From NCBI GenBank assembly GCA_903858815.1, contig CAIOKE010000251.1:37110-101109 (forward strand): a DNA stretch of 64,000 bases, read 5' to 3'. The stretch is from an uncultured Planctomycetaceae bacterium (GTDB taxonomy: Bacteria; Planctomycetota; Planctomycetia; Planctomycetales; Planctomycetaceae). The position numbers and the translations under genes were made by a program. Positions 53,921 to 63,705 of this stretch are shown here, piece after piece. Below the pieces are notes generated by a model, which was not told where the DNA came from, made no database searches, and saw nothing but the letters and a program-made list of their open reading frames with translations. Every line of letters starts with the position of its first letter. Within the stretch, counting starts at the first letter, position 1.

Positions 53921-54715
53921 GACCTGCCCCAGCCCACGCACAACGTGCTCCAGCGCACGCTCCGCCATCCGATTGAAATACTCCCACGTATGACCACCCC
54001 CGGTGATCAGCAGATCCCGCTCATGCAGAATCCCCGATGATGAAAGTTTCATCCCCAGACGCGATACACCGTCATACCACTCGAGGTCCGCCGGATCACA
54101 GCAGAAGTATTGGTACCTCGGCCACTGCAGCGGATGCAGATTCAAAACCACCGTCGCCTGCCGCGCCGCCTCAGCATCCGGAAACATCTGATCCAGTGGA
54201 ATCCCTGCCCCATACAACTGATGAAAATCCACTGCCGGCGAAATCGCCGCCACCACCGGAAACTTCATCGCCTGACGATATGCCAGTTGCAGCACACCCT
54301 GGCCGCCCATGCTGACCCCCAGCAGTGCGATCCGCGGTGGCTCCACCTGCAGCGTCGCTCCAATCCACGGCACAAGGGACTGCACCAGCCATTGCTGCGG
54401 AGTCACCTCGGGATCAAACTCCTCACACACCACATCCAGCCACCAGCTGCGACGCCCCGATGGACACACCACCGCCAGACGATGCTGCTGAAACAGACGA
54501 GTAAACACGGGATTGTCCGATAACAGCACCTCGCCATGCCCGTGCAGAAACAGCACGACACCCGCCAGAGACTCTGCCCCCGCTGGTACAAATAACTCCA
54601 GCTCACGCCCGGCAGCCTGCAGACGCTGCCAGCGAGATAACAGGGCGGTGTCCGATAACGCTGCCGCTGACTGAGCCGACATCCCGGGAAACAGATTCTT
54701 CAATGCTTCAAACAT
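53918..54715 (-). CDS. Alpha/beta hydrolase, esterase-like
   Basis: A 265-residue alpha/beta hydrolase. It shows VVLFLHGHGE (oxyanion region), the nucleophile in GVSMGGQG, an Asp in CCDPADLEWYDG and the His in GGGHTWEY, in the order of the esterase D/PHB-depolymerase-like type. No signal peptide is seen; a cytosolic esterase is likely, with the substrate unknown. I chose the ATG at 54715 because GGTGG is nearby; an in-frame TTG 12 bases upstream is an alternative. The stop codon lies inside the short repeat at 53892-53920. It is divergent from the aminopeptidase gene. Confidence 0.85.
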   Translation of the reverse strand: MFEALKNLFPGMSAQSAAALSDTALLSRWQRLQAAGRELELFVPAGAESLAGVVLFLHGHGEVLLSDNPVFTRLFQQHRLAVVCPSGRRSWWLDVVCEEFDPEVTPQQWLVQSLVPWIGATLQVEPPRIALLGVSMGGQGVLQLAYRQAMKFPVVAAISPAVDFHQLYGAGIPLDQMFPDAEAARQATVVLNLHPLQWPRYQYFCCDPADLEWYDGVSRLGMKLSSSGILHERDLLITGGGHTWEYFNRMAERALEHVVRGLGQV

Positions 54716-54853
54716 ATGCCACCACAATTCTCCAGCCAGCCAATTGTGGCCTTTATGACGATCTCAGTTCTGCTCTACAATCCACGCACGCATCTGCCCA
54801 CACGCATCTGCAACAAACACATCCCCGCAACCCTGAATTCAGAACACCATCCC

Positions 54854-55969
54854 ATGCAGCACCCGGATTATGAAGCCCGCCGCAACCGAGTCCTTCGAAA
54901 ATTCCGAGAGGCGGGGATCGATAGCCTGCTCGTCTCTGGCGTTGCGAATGTCCGCTACCTCACCGGATTCACCGGAGATTCGTCGTGGCTGTTCCTCGCA
55001 CCCGACCACCACGTCATCCTCAGTGACACCCGATACGAAACCCAGCTGCAGACCGAATGCCCCGGACTGGATGTCGAAATTCGCGATGCCGCACGCACCG
55101 TCCTCGACCTCGCCGTCGCTCGCATCTCAGCACACGGCGCCAAACGAGCCGGATTCGAAGCGGAACACTCCACCTTCGCCACCTGGCAGGCCCTCTCCAA
55201 ACACCTCGCCTCCACCTCAGCAGCCCTCATTCCCACCTCCGGAATCGTCGAACGGTTTCGCGAAGTGAAAGATCGCTCCGAACTGTCACAGATCCGAGAA
55301 GCCATCCAGATCGCTGAACGCGGAATCGGAGTCGTCAGAAGCAGCCTCCGCGCCGCTCAAACCGAATCGGACATCCGCTTCCTCCTCGAATCCGCCATGC
55401 GTGACTTCGGCGGGCAGGGCACCGCCTTCGAACCAATCGTTGGAGTCGGACCGACCGCCGCACTCCCACACGCCCACGCAGGACACCGCAAACTGAACGA
55501 ACATCCCGTCCTGCTCGTCGACTGGGGCGCCGTCAGCTCCCACGGCTACCGCAGCGACCTGACACGAGTCTTCATATCGGAAAAGCCAACAAAACACATC
55601 GAAAAAGTCTACAAAACCGTTCTGGCTGCCCAACAGGCCGCGATCGCCGCCATCCGCCCGGGAGCACGTTGTGCGGATGTCGATCGCATTGCTCGCGGAC
55701 TCATCGCTGATGCCGGTTTCGGCCCGTTTTTCGGCCACGGCCTCGGACACGGATTCGGCCTCGAAATCCACGAATCACTTAGAATGAGCCCGCTATCGCA
55801 GCAGGTTTTCGAGCCTGGCATGGTGGTCACCGTGGAGCCGGGAATCTATCTCCCAGGCAAATTTGGCGTGCGAATCGAAGACGATGTGCTCGTTACCCCC
55901 AGCGGTTGCGAAGTCCTGACTTCGGTTCCTCGCGAATTTGAGCAGTCGTTTGTTGGCGTCCTTGCATAA
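54854..55969 (+). CDS. Xaa-Pro aminopeptidase (M24B family)
   Basis: A 371-residue pita-bread metallopeptidase that removes N-terminal residues before proline. The N-terminal creatinase-like domain (1-145) includes GVANVRYLTGFTGDS. The C-terminal domain has the five metal ligands D223, D235, H299, E328 and E342 in DWGA, RSDLTR, GHGLGHG, VTVEPGIY and VRIEDD. Length is normal for PepQ-type enzymes. I chose the ATG at 54854 because homology starts there. It precedes accB by 141 bases; aminopeptidase P-accB-accC order occurs widely. Confidence 0.93.
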   Translation: MQHPDYEARRNRVLRKFREAGIDSLLVSGVANVRYLTGFTGDSSWLFLAPDHHVILSDTRYETQLQTECPGLDVEIRDAARTVLDLAVARISAHGAKRAGFEAEHSTFATWQALSKHLASTSAALIPTSGIVERFREVKDRSELSQIREAIQIAERGIGVVRSSLRAAQTESDIRFLLESAMRDFGGQGTAFEPIVGVGPTAALPHAHAGHRKLNEHPVLLVDWGAVSSHGYRSDLTRVFISEKPTKHIEKVYKTVLAAQQAAIAAIRPGARCADVDRIARGLIADAGFGPFFGHGLGHGFGLEIHESLRMSPLSQQVFEPGMVVTVEPGIYLPGKFGVRIEDDVLVTPSGCEVLTSVPREFEQSFVGVLA

Positions 55970-56110
55970 ATTCCCCGATTTTACGATGCTTCCCACTGAA
56001 TCCCTGATCGGATCGGGAAGAAACACACAATTGGCTGTCGCACAGGCATGCTGACGCAGATTTTCTGCCGGCAGTCTCCTGAAAAGCGGCAGTCGGAGTC
56101 ATCTTTTATT

Positions 56111-56623
56111 ATGGCGAAACCCGTGGAAACTGAACCAAAACGCAAAGCATTCGACCTTGACGATTTCCGTAAGCTGCTGCAGCTGATGGAGAAATACGGC
56201 GTTTCCGAAGTCAGCATGGCCAACAACGACGAATCATGGAAGGTTCGGCGGGGCCCGCGACAGGTGGCTTACGCACCGTCCATGCCGGAATTCGCCCCGA
56301 TTGCCGCCCCGGTCGCCCCGGTCGCAACTCCAACTGCTCCCGCGGCTTCCGCTCCGGCCACCCCGGCACCTGCCGCGGCACCAGCCGGTATCCTGATCAC
56401 AGCACCAACCGTCGGCACCTTCTACGCCGCACCCAGCCCGGATGACCCGCCCTTCGTCACTGTGGGCTCCGTTGTCAAAGCTGACACCGTCGTCTGCATC
56501 ATTGAAGCCATGAAAGTCTTCAATCAGATTCAGGGGGAAAAAGCCGGACGCATCGTTGAAGTGCTGGTCAACAGCGGTGATGCCGTAGGCTTCGGGCAGC
56601 CTCTGTTCCGTCTTGAACCCTGA
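56111..56623 (+). CDS. accB: Biotin carboxyl carrier protein of acetyl-CoA carboxylase
   Basis: A 170-residue carrier. The N-terminal region (1-50) is followed by a flexible Ala/Pro linker (about 60-93) and the biotinyl domain with EAMKV, K135 being the biotinylated lysine. It has the 'thumb'-like [20 protein letters not shown] segment. It delivers carboxyl groups to acetyl-CoA in the first step of fatty-acid synthesis. accC follows after 166 bases, with a small TGCGG/CCGCA hairpin in the gap. The ATG at 56111 gives the normal N-terminus. Confidence 0.96.
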   Translation: MAKPVETEPKRKAFDLDDFRKLLQLMEKYGVSEVSMANNDESWKVRRGPRQVAYAPSMPEFAPIAAPVAPVATPTAPAASAPATPAPAAAPAGILITAPTVGTFYAAPSPDDPPFVTVGSVVKADTVVCIIEAMKVFNQIQGEKAGRIVEVLVNSGDAVGFGQPLFRLEP

Positions 56624-56789
56624 TTCACCGTATTCAGACGCACATTCCGTTGTGCCGGCGCCGTTCGTCTCTGCGGTAATTCCGCAATAAACTGTGCCGC
56701 ACGGCCCGTGGTATTTTCTGATTGCCGGCCCGCCCGACGTGATGCTCGTTGCGGCCAGCGAACCTGTTTCTTCTGGCGTGAGCTCACTC

Positions 56790-58127
56790 ATGTTTCAACG
56801 AATTCTGGTTGCCAATCGCGGCGAAATTGCCCTGCGAATTATCCGCGCCTGCCGCGAGATGGGAATTGAGACCGTCGCGGTCTACAGCGAAGCCGACCGC
56901 GGCGCTCATTACCTGTCCCTTGCCGATGAAGCGTGGTGCATCGGGCCCCCTCAGGCCCTCGAAAGCTACCTTCAGATCAAACGCATCATCAGTGCAGCGG
57001 AAATCGGAAACGTGCAGGCCGTGCATCCCGGCTACGGATTCCTCGCTGAAAATGCCCACTTCGCCGAAGTCTGTCGCAGCTGCAACATCGAATTCATCGG
57101 GCCACCCGTTGAAGCCATGCAGCAGCTCGGTGACAAAGTCAGTGCTCGCGAAATCGCCCGCAAAGCCGGAGTGCCCTGTGTCCCGGGCAGCGATGGACTG
57201 ATCACGGATATCGAAGATGCCGTAAAAATTGCCGACAGCATCGGCTACCCCGTACTGATCAAAGCCACCGCCGGTGGCGGTGGTAAGGGCATGCGAGTCG
57301 CCGGGAATGAAATTTCCCTCCGCGCCGGCATTGCCGCGGCCAGTGCCGAAGCCGAAAAGGCCTTCAAAAACGCCGGCGTCTACCTCGAAAAGTACATCGA
57401 AAAACCACGCCACGTCGAAGTCCAGATCATTGGCGATAACTACGGAAACGTCGTCCACCTCTGGGAACGCGACTGCTCAATGCAGCGCCGCCACCAGAAA
57501 CTCATCGAAGAAAGCCCAGCCCCAAAACTGCCCCCCGAAGTTCGCGAACGCATCTGCAATTGTGCCGTGCAGCTCGTCAAAACTGCCGGCTACACCAACG
57601 CAGGGACCTGCGAATTCATCGTCGACAAAAACTTCAACTTCTACTTCATCGAAGTCAATGCCCGCATTCAGGTCGAACACCCGGTCACCGAACTGGTCAC
57701 CGGGATCGACCTCATCAAACAACAGATTCGAGTCGCCGCCGGTGAAAAACTGCCCTTCACCCAGGCTGACGTCAAACACTCCGGCTGCGCAATCGAACTG
57801 CGAGTCAATGCAGAGGATCCGGAGAACGGGTTCCGTGGCAGCCCCGGAACCATTACTCGCCTGCGTCTGCCCGGCGGTCCCGGAGTTCGCTTCGACTCTC
57901 ACGTCTACGAGGGCTACACCATCAGCCCCTACTACGACTCCATGATCGGTAAACTCATCGTCTACAAACCCACCCGTCAGGAAGCCATCGAATGTATGCG
58001 ACGCTGCCTGCACGAATTCGTCATTGAAGGAATCAAAACCACCCTGCCACTGGCAAAGAAAATGTTCTGCCACGCAGACTTCGTGGACTTCAATGTCGAC
58101 ACCACATTTGTCGAACGCACTTTCTGA
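56790..58127 (+). CDS. accC: Biotin carboxylase subunit of acetyl-CoA carboxylase
   Basis: A 445-residue ATP-grasp enzyme that carboxylates the biotin of AccB using ATP and bicarbonate. It shows [23 protein letters not shown] at the N-terminus, the Gly-rich loop [22 protein letters not shown], and [27 protein letters not shown] with the catalytic Glu and Asn. The length is standard (E. coli 449). The ATG at 56790 matches the family start. It is downstream of accB and 65 bases before the phosphofructokinase gene. Confidence 0.97.
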   Translation: MFQRILVANRGEIALRIIRACREMGIETVAVYSEADRGAHYLSLADEAWCIGPPQALESYLQIKRIISAAEIGNVQAVHPGYGFLAENAHFAEVCRSCNIEFIGPPVEAMQQLGDKVSAREIARKAGVPCVPGSDGLITDIEDAVKIADSIGYPVLIKATAGGGGKGMRVAGNEISLRAGIAAASAEAEKAFKNAGVYLEKYIEKPRHVEVQIIGDNYGNVVHLWERDCSMQRRHQKLIEESPAPKLPPEVRERICNCAVQLVKTAGYTNAGTCEFIVDKNFNFYFIEVNARIQVEHPVTELVTGIDLIKQQIRVAAGEKLPFTQADVKHSGCAIELRVNAEDPENGFRGSPGTITRLRLPGGPGVRFDSHVYEGYTISPYYDSMIGKLIVYKPTRQEAIECMRRCLHEFVIEGIKTTLPLAKKMFCHADFVDFNVDTTFVERTF

Positions 58128-58192
58128 CAAACCACCAGGCCCCTTCGCTCTTCCCTTCTGTCCCCTCATTCATGATTCAGGATTTCCAGGTT

Positions 58193-59452
58193 ATGTCTCA
58201 GGCAATCAAACGAGTTGCCCTGCTGTTTTCCGGTGGCCCAGCTCCTGGCGCCAATTCCGTCATTTCAGCCTGTGCCATTTCATTCATCCGAGCCGGTATT
58301 GAAGTCGTTGGAATTCGCTACGGCTATTCCAATCTCATCGACTACACCCCCGCTCAGCCACTCGTCGAAGGCGTCCACTACCTGCGTCTCACTGAACCCG
58401 CACTTCGCCGCACACGCAGCAAAGAGGGCATCCTGATCGGGACAGCTCGCGCAAATCCCGGCAAGAAGATTCAGTCCCCGGCCGACCTGCAGGACCCCGA
58501 AAAAGTGGCCCCCATGCAACGGGTCAACGAGGCGCTCCGCTCAATCGGTGTGGATGCACTCGTCTCCATCGGGGGCGATGACACCCTGAAAACTGCCAAC
58601 AAATTCAAACTTTTCCAGGAACTGCTGCCAGCCGGAGTCCCGCGGATCCCCGTGGTCCACGTGCCCAAAACCATCGATAACGACTACTCCGGCATCGACT
58701 TTACCTTCGGTTACTTCACCGCCGTCGAAACCCTCGGCACGGAAATCCGCAACCTTCACGCTGATGCAGAAGCCGCTCGCGCCTACTTCGTCGTCGAATG
58801 CATGGGACGCAGTGCCGGTTGGCTGGCCTACGGGGCCGCTATCTCCGGCGAAGCCAGCATGGTTCTCAGTGTCGAAGATATCACCGAAGAATACCTCGCC
58901 CCCGAATCCACCCCCAAACGCAAAGTCATGGACCTCCAGAAACTCGTGGCCCGCATCGTCACCATGATGCGCAAACGACGCGAACAGGAAGGCAAGGACT
59001 ACGGAGTCGTTGTGCTGGCAGAAGGACTCGCAGAATACCTCTCCGATAAAGATCTGGAAGGAGTTCCTCGCGATGACCACGGACACCTGTCTGTCGCCAA
59101 CTGCGACCTCGGCAAAATGATCGCGAAGAAAGTCGCCGAAGAATTCAAAAAACAAACCGGTGTCACTCGGAAAGTCAACGGACTCCAGCTCGGTTACGAA
59201 TCCCGCTGTGCTCGACCACATGCCTTCGATGTCATGCTCGGCTGCCAGCTGGGTGTCGGGGCCTTCCGAGCACTCGCGGAAAAAGGTATGAACGGCGTCA
59301 TGATCTCCGTCGCCGGACAGTTCGACCTGCACTACGTACCCTTCGAAAAACTGGTCAATCCGGAAAACCTCGTCACCGTCGTTCGCTTCATCAAACCCGG
59401 TTCCGATTTCCATCGCTTGGCCAAATTCCTCTCCAGCTTCCCGGAAGGCTGA
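58193..59452 (+). CDS. Diphosphate-dependent phosphofructokinase (PPi-PFK type)
   Basis: A 419-residue phosphofructokinase. GGDDT (127-131) and PKTIDND (158-164) are the two places where PPi-dependent enzymes differ from ATP enzymes, which have GGDGS and PGTIDND. Therefore PPi should be the phosphoryl donor, making the fructose 6-phosphate step reversible. The substrate loop includes MGRSAGWLA. I chose the ATG at 58193 because an AGG lies just upstream; ATG 58172 adds seven residues. It is downstream of accC by 65 bases and upstream of the propeller gene by 12 bases. Confidence 0.92.
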   Translation: MSQAIKRVALLFSGGPAPGANSVISACAISFIRAGIEVVGIRYGYSNLIDYTPAQPLVEGVHYLRLTEPALRRTRSKEGILIGTARANPGKKIQSPADLQDPEKVAPMQRVNEALRSIGVDALVSIGGDDTLKTANKFKLFQELLPAGVPRIPVVHVPKTIDNDYSGIDFTFGYFTAVETLGTEIRNLHADAEAARAYFVVECMGRSAGWLAYGAAISGEASMVLSVEDITEEYLAPESTPKRKVMDLQKLVARIVTMMRKRREQEGKDYGVVVLAEGLAEYLSDKDLEGVPRDDHGHLSVANCDLGKMIAKKVAEEFKKQTGVTRKVNGLQLGYESRCARPHAFDVMLGCQLGVGAFRALAEKGMNGVMISVAGQFDLHYVPFEKLVNPENLVTVVRFIKPGSDFHRLAKFLSSFPEG

Positions 59453-59464
59453 TCATCACGCACC

Positions 59465-60349
59465 ATGGTGTCCCGGCTGCTCCAGCATTGCGTTGGTGCC
59501 CGTCCGGAAGAAATCTTTGAGGATTTCTTCCCGGACGGGATCGCAGCAGTCGCTCTCGCGTGGGAAGCCAGTCGCATCGTCGTCGCGACCGGAAATGGCA
59601 GACTGTGTCTCATGACCTCCCGCGGTCAACGACTCCGCGAAGTCTTCGAGATTCATGACGTCCGCGACATCGCCCTCGCCCACACCGGAGCCATCGGACT
59701 GGCCGTCTGCGGCGAACGAGGCCTGTACTGCTTCGACCAGAACCTGCAGCAACTCTGGACCGGGCGAGTCACCGGACAAATCACCGCAGTCGCCGCGGCA
59801 CCACACGGCAGCCACTTCGCCTTCGCCACAGACGGCGGAAAAATTCACATCATCACGTCAGAACGCCGCGAAGTCTGCGTCATCGAAACACGCCGACCAA
59901 TCAGCCACCTGCACTTCCTCGCCGAATCCACCGAACTCATCGCAACAGCAGAATTCGGCGAATTCTCTCGCTATGACCTCAATGGAAAAACTGTCTGGGC
60001 TGAACCACAGGTCAGCAACGTCGGTGATATGGCCGTCGCCGAACCCGCCCGCCGCATCCTGCTCGCTGCCTACAACCACGGCGTTCAGGTCTTCGACCTG
60101 CAGGCCAGACAACTGGGCTCCTTCGCCGTGGACGGCATCCCCGCAAAACTGGCCTGCACCGCCACCCGCCACAGACTGGCCGTAGTCACCGCAGAACACC
60201 GCCTCTTCTGGCTCAGCTTCGATGGCAATGTCCTGTGGGCCGCTGATCTCAGCCACGACCCACTCAGACACCTCGCCGTCTCGGCTCTCGGTGACCAGAT
60301 GCTGCTCGCCTCAAACTCAGGCTGCCTGCTGGGTTGCGGCTGGTTCTGA
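59465..60349 (+). CDS. Putative seven-bladed propeller protein
   Basis: A 294-residue protein. Regular blade-like repeats of about 40 residues alternate hydrophobic strands (LAWEASRIVVATGNGRLCLMTSRG, IALAHTGAIGLAVCGERGLYCFD, ITAVAAAPHGSHFAFATDGGKIHII, and similar to the end). No signal peptide is seen. It resembles PQQ/WD40-like beta-propellers; the function is unknown. The start at 59465 is the first ATG after phosphofructokinase, 12 bases away; an inverted repeat at 59499-59539 lies in its first codons. If the true start is further in, that repeat would be intergenic. Confidence 0.7.
   Translation: MVSRLLQHCVGARPEEIFEDFFPDGIAAVALAWEASRIVVATGNGRLCLMTSRGQRLREVFEIHDVRDIALAHTGAIGLAVCGERGLYCFDQNLQQLWTGRVTGQITAVAAAPHGSHFAFATDGGKIHIITSERREVCVIETRRPISHLHFLAESTELIATAEFGEFSRYDLNGKTVWAEPQVSNVGDMAVAEPARRILLAAYNHGVQVFDLQARQLGSFAVDGIPAKLACTATRHRLAVVTAEHRLFWLSFDGNVLWAADLSHDPLRHLAVSALGDQMLLASNSGCLLGCGWF
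59499..59539. repeat. Long imperfect inverted repeat near the start of the propeller gene
   Basis: The left arm, CCCGTCCGGAAGAAATC (59499-59515), is complementary to the right arm (59522-59539) except for one bulged base. The loop is six bases, 59516-59521. A 17-pair stem with a GC-rich base should form a very stable hairpin in mRNA. It begins about 35 bases after the propeller start codon and 47 bases after the phosphofructokinase stop. No T-run follows, so it is not a standard intrinsic terminator. Confidence 0.85.
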
Positions 60350-60371
60350 ATCCCCCCCCGCAAACTCACAC

Positions 60372-61598
60372 TCAGCCCATCTCCTGACCCGTCAGTCGAG
60401 CCACCTCGTTGACGTCCTTGTCGCCACGACCGGACAGACACACGACGATGATGTCGTCAGGGCTGCGACGAGCCGCAGAACGCATCGCCCACGAAATCGC
60501 ATGCGATGTCTCAATCGCCGGCAGAATTCCTTCCGTACGAGCCATCAGACTGAAAGCCTCAAGGGCCTCGTCGTCCAGCACATTCACATAATTCACTCGA
60601 CCACAGTCCTTCCAGTAACTGTGCTCAGGACCAACACCCGGATAGTCCAGTCCAGCCGAAATCGAATGCACGTCCGACGTCTGACCGTCGTCGTCCTGCA
60701 GCACGTAACTGTAACTGCCATGCAGAATCCCCGGTCGACCATGTGACAGGGTACTGGCATGATCCCCCGGCTTGCCGCCTCGACCACCCGCCTCCACACC
60801 CGTCAACTCGACTCCCGCATCATCCACAAACGGATAAAACATCCCCGCAGAATTGGAACCACCACCCACACAGGCCACCACCTCGCTCGGCAAACGACCC
60901 GTCTGCGCCAGACACTGCTCACGAGCCTCTCGGCCAATGATCGCCTGAAAATCACGCACCATCATCGGAAACGGATGAGGACCCACGACGCTGCCAATGA
61001 TGTAATGCGTGTCACGAACCGATGCCATCCAGTCACGCATCGCCTCGTTTATCGCATCACGCAATGTCCGCGAACCCGTCGTCACTGGACGCACCTCAGC
61101 ACCCATCGTCCGCATAATGAACACATTCAGCTTCTGACGACGTACGTCCTCCTCACCCATGTAAACCACACACGGCAGACCAAATCGAGCACACGCAGTT
61201 GCTGTCGCCACACCATGCTGACCTGCACCAGTCTCTGCGATCACACGAGTCTTCCCCATGCGCTGAGTCAATAACACCTGACCCATCGTGTTGTTGATCT
61301 TGTGAGCACCCGTGTGATTCAAATCCTCACGCTTGAAATAAATCTGAGCCCCACCGCACTTCTGAGTCAATCGCTCGGCAAAATACAACGGATTCGGACG
61401 ACCCACAAAATGCCGCAGCAACTCACGCAACTGACGGTCAAACTCCGGGTCACGACGAGCCGACTCGTAGGCCTCCGTCAGCTCCTCCAATGCATACATC
61501 AGCGTTTCAGGCACGTAACGACGACCATACTCGCCAAAACGCCCCCGAGCATCAGGAACGGCACTCAATCGAGTCTGCGGAAGTTCTGTTGTGGACAT
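60372..61598 (-). CDS. trpB: Tryptophan synthase beta chain
   Basis: A 408-residue PLP enzyme that condenses indole with serine to make tryptophan. The PLP lysine is K100 in [63 protein letters not shown] and the final LSGRGDKDV match TrpB. Length is typical. I chose the ATG at 61598 because the family N-terminus follows; the frame opens to 61670. trpA is not adjacent. The gene converges on the propeller gene. Confidence 0.97.
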   Translation of the reverse strand: MSTTELPQTRLSAVPDARGRFGEYGRRYVPETLMYALEELTEAYESARRDPEFDRQLRELLRHFVGRPNPLYFAERLTQKCGGAQIYFKREDLNHTGAHKINNTMGQVLLTQRMGKTRVIAETGAGQHGVATATACARFGLPCVVYMGEEDVRRQKLNVFIMRTMGAEVRPVTTGSRTLRDAINEAMRDWMASVRDTHYIIGSVVGPHPFPMMVRDFQAIIGREAREQCLAQTGRLPSEVVACVGGGSNSAGMFYPFVDDAGVELTGVEAGGRGGKPGDHASTLSHGRPGILHGSYSYVLQDDDGQTSDVHSISAGLDYPGVGPEHSYWKDCGRVNYVNVLDDEALEAFSLMARTEGILPAIETSHAISWAMRSAARRSPDDIIVVCLSGRGDKDVNEVARLTGQEMG

Positions 61599-61740
61599 AC
61601 GCCTGCTGTACCTGTTCTGAGTCCTGTCGAACGACGGAAAATCGCCGCGTCCACAGTCTACACACTCCACGGCACACAGACGACAAAATCAGACGAAAGG
61701 AATCACAGTTCCGACGTTTTCCCGTCACCGCACAAATTCG

Positions 61741-62220
61741 TCACCACAATTCAGGCAGTTCCAGAACCACACCCGCAGAAATCGGACCCGTACCCCAAAA
61801 CCGAAAACGACGAGCCGTCTCGCCAGTATGAATAATCTCCAGCTCCAGACGATCAGCCGGCAAAATCCCCCCCAGACGCTCTCCCCACTCCACCAGACAA
61901 ATCCACTCACCACTGTCCAGATACTCAGCACCGCCGAACGCCAGGAACTCGTCCGCATCCCCCAGCCGATAAACGTCAAAATGCGCCAGCGGAATCCGAC
62001 CACCCACGTACTGCTGCAACAGCACAAACGTCGGGCTGCTGACCTGCTCCTCCAATACCCCCAATCCCACCGCCAACGCTCGCACAAAACGAGTCTTCCC
62101 GGCCCCCAACTGCCCACTCAGACACAACGTCAGACCCGGACGCAGTACACACGCCAGAACTGCACCCAGCCGCTCCGTGTCCGCCTCACTCCGACTCTCA
62201 AAAACCCGCTCCGCTGCCAC
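61741..62220 (-). CDS. tsaE: tRNA threonylcarbamoyladenosine biosynthesis ATPase TsaE
   Basis: A 159-residue P-loop ATPase needed for threonylcarbamoyladenosine 37 of ANN-decoding tRNAs. It shows Walker A GQLGAGKT (36-43), the SSPTF motif, HFDVYRLG and EWGERL segments of TsaE. It starts with GTG at 62220, with GAGG eight bases upstream. It lies 8 bases after a small lipoprotein gene on the same strand and 142 bases before trpB. Length is normal. Confidence 0.95.
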   Translation of the reverse strand: MAAERVFESRSEADTERLGAVLACVLRPGLTLCLSGQLGAGKTRFVRALAVGLGVLEEQVSSPTFVLLQQYVGGRIPLAHFDVYRLGDADEFLAFGGAEYLDSGEWICLVEWGERLGGILPADRLELEIIHTGETARRFRFWGTGPISAGVVLELPELW

Positions 62221-62228
62221 TCACAACC

Positions 62229-62552
62229 TCACTCGCTCACAACCTCACTCACCCAATCGCCCTGAATACCCGCCACACCCTCACGACCCGCGTCCGCCGA
62301 TTCCCCCAGCTCCAGCCGCGGGACCGCAGGCGAATATACCGGGGTTGTCTCCTCCCCAGCAGCCGAACTCAACACGTCCCGCACACTGTAAAACGCGTCT
62401 CCACGACTGCCCGAATCGTTGTAATTCCAACGCCGCAAACGATGCGATTTCAGATTATGACAGCCCACCAGATTCCCCACCACCACCACCAGTGTCAGCA
62501 GACAAACACACCTCCACACCCTCGCAGCCTGAATCCCTCGATCCTGACTCAT
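62229..62552 (-). CDS. Small putative lipoprotein
   Basis: A 107-residue protein with an N-terminal hydrophobic segment (about 13-30) ending in lipobox NLVGC (Cys at about 31). A basic stretch (KSHRLRRWNYNDSGSRGDAFYSVRD) and an acidic C-terminus follow. It is probably membrane-anchored and envelope-facing. The start at 62552 was chosen because the signal begins soon after; the frame is open to 62750 without any signal. It is followed by tsaE with an 8-base gap. The family is not recognised. Confidence 0.6.
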   Translation of the reverse strand: MSQDRGIQAARVWRCVCLLTLVVVVGNLVGCHNLKSHRLRRWNYNDSGSRGDAFYSVRDVLSSAAGEETTPVYSPAVPRLELGESADAGREGVAGIQGDWVSEVVSE

Positions 62553-62814
62553 TTGCTCTATCCCGCTGCTGGCACCCACTGCCGGAAATCCCTTCAGAGA
62601 CCACCTCCGACCACACACTCCCTTAGCCCCGCATCCTAACCACCACACAACACCCGGAATACACCCGAGCTGCAGAATCGGAAGCCCCCCGCACACACCG
62701 AATGCACCCTCTGACCGAAATCGGCAGAATTCGCAGCCCCAAACCTGCAAACTGCACTCCCTGAACCACTCTCAGCACTCGACATTTCCCACACCACCCA
62801 GTTCAATTCGCCCC

Positions 62815-63474
62815 ATGAACCAACTGCCCCCCAACGACCCACGCTTCGACGAACTCCTCGCGGAAATTCACCAGCAGGGCACCGCACACGATGCCCGCAC
62901 CGCAGCACGCGCTCAGCAAATGCTGCACATCACCCCCTCCACCGGACGCTTCCTCGAACTGCTGGTCCACGAACAACGCCCCAAACGCATCCTCGAAATC
63001 GGAACCTCCAGCGCCTACTCCACTCTCTGGCTGCTCCGCGCCGCCACAACTCTCGGTATCCCCGTCGACTCCGTCGACCACTCGCCCGAAAAACATCAGC
63101 TGGCCCGCCAGAACCTGAACCGCGCCGGACTCGCTCACGCCGTCCAGCTGCACACCACCAATGCCACCGACTTCCTCAACAACGCACATCCACACACGTG
63201 GGACTTCGTCTTTCTCGATGCCGATCGCTCAAAATACTGCGAATGGTGGCCCGCACTGCAAAAAGCCACAAAACTCGGAATCATCGTGTGTGATAATGCC
63301 GTCTCACACCCCGCCGAATTCCAGAACTTCCTCGCACTCATCGATGCCGATCACAGCCTGCAACGAGCCATCCTCACCATCGGAAAAGGACAACTCCTGA
63401 TCCGCACCAATACCGCCGCAACGCCACACGGCACTCCACTCGTCCAGCTGCAAACCTCCAGAATCCGCCGCTGA
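62815..63474 (+). CDS. O-methyltransferase family protein (SAM-dependent)
   Basis: A 219-residue class I methyltransferase of the catechol O-methyltransferase-like family 3. The SAM motif is ILEIGTSSAYSTLWLLRA (about 59-76). An acidic loop with VDHSPEKHQLARQNL and FVFLDADRSKYCEWW, containing metal-binding Asp residues, follows, with CDNAVSHPAEF later. The likely substrate is a small phenolic or other hydroxyl compound. It stands alone with an ATG start and a normal length. The upstream 262 bases are the divergent spacer to the lipoprotein gene. Confidence 0.88.
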   Translation: MNQLPPNDPRFDELLAEIHQQGTAHDARTAARAQQMLHITPSTGRFLELLVHEQRPKRILEIGTSSAYSTLWLLRAATTLGIPVDSVDHSPEKHQLARQNLNRAGLAHAVQLHTTNATDFLNNAHPHTWDFVFLDADRSKYCEWWPALQKATKLGIIVCDNAVSHPAEFQNFLALIDADHSLQRAILTIGKGQLLIRTNTAATPHGTPLVQLQTSRIRR

Positions 63475-63500
63475 AACACCAACCCACAGTCTGCACTACC

Positions 63501-63521
63501 CTCAGCCCTCAGCCCTCAGCC
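63501..63521. repeat. Three tandem CTCAGCC units
   Basis: Exact copies of a seven-base unit, CTCAGCC, at 63501-63521, followed by a degenerate C-rich copy. They lie between the methyltransferase gene and the next lipoprotein gene. It is a minor simple repeat with no evident function. Confidence 0.8.
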
Positions 63522-63705
63522 CCCAGCCCCCTCTGAACCCTCATCCTCGTCCAGCATTTCCCGCCGATCCCGCTCCACACACACGCGCCAACACACCAAT
63601 CACCACCCCGCGCCCCCAAATGGACCTTCACACGCCGCCACCACACAACCTAAACTCCGCATACGCACACCGCAACATCACGTCGCGTCTCCGGAGCCTC
63701 AGCGT

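Noticed and set aside
56784..57458. 224-residue minus-strand frame inside accC
   Set aside because: It is a shadow of the biotin carboxylase gene with no motif.
58541..59413. 290-residue minus-strand acidic frame
   Set aside because: It is antisense to the phosphofructokinase gene; Gly/Asp/Glu/Phe-rich composition is typical of a shadow of biased codons.
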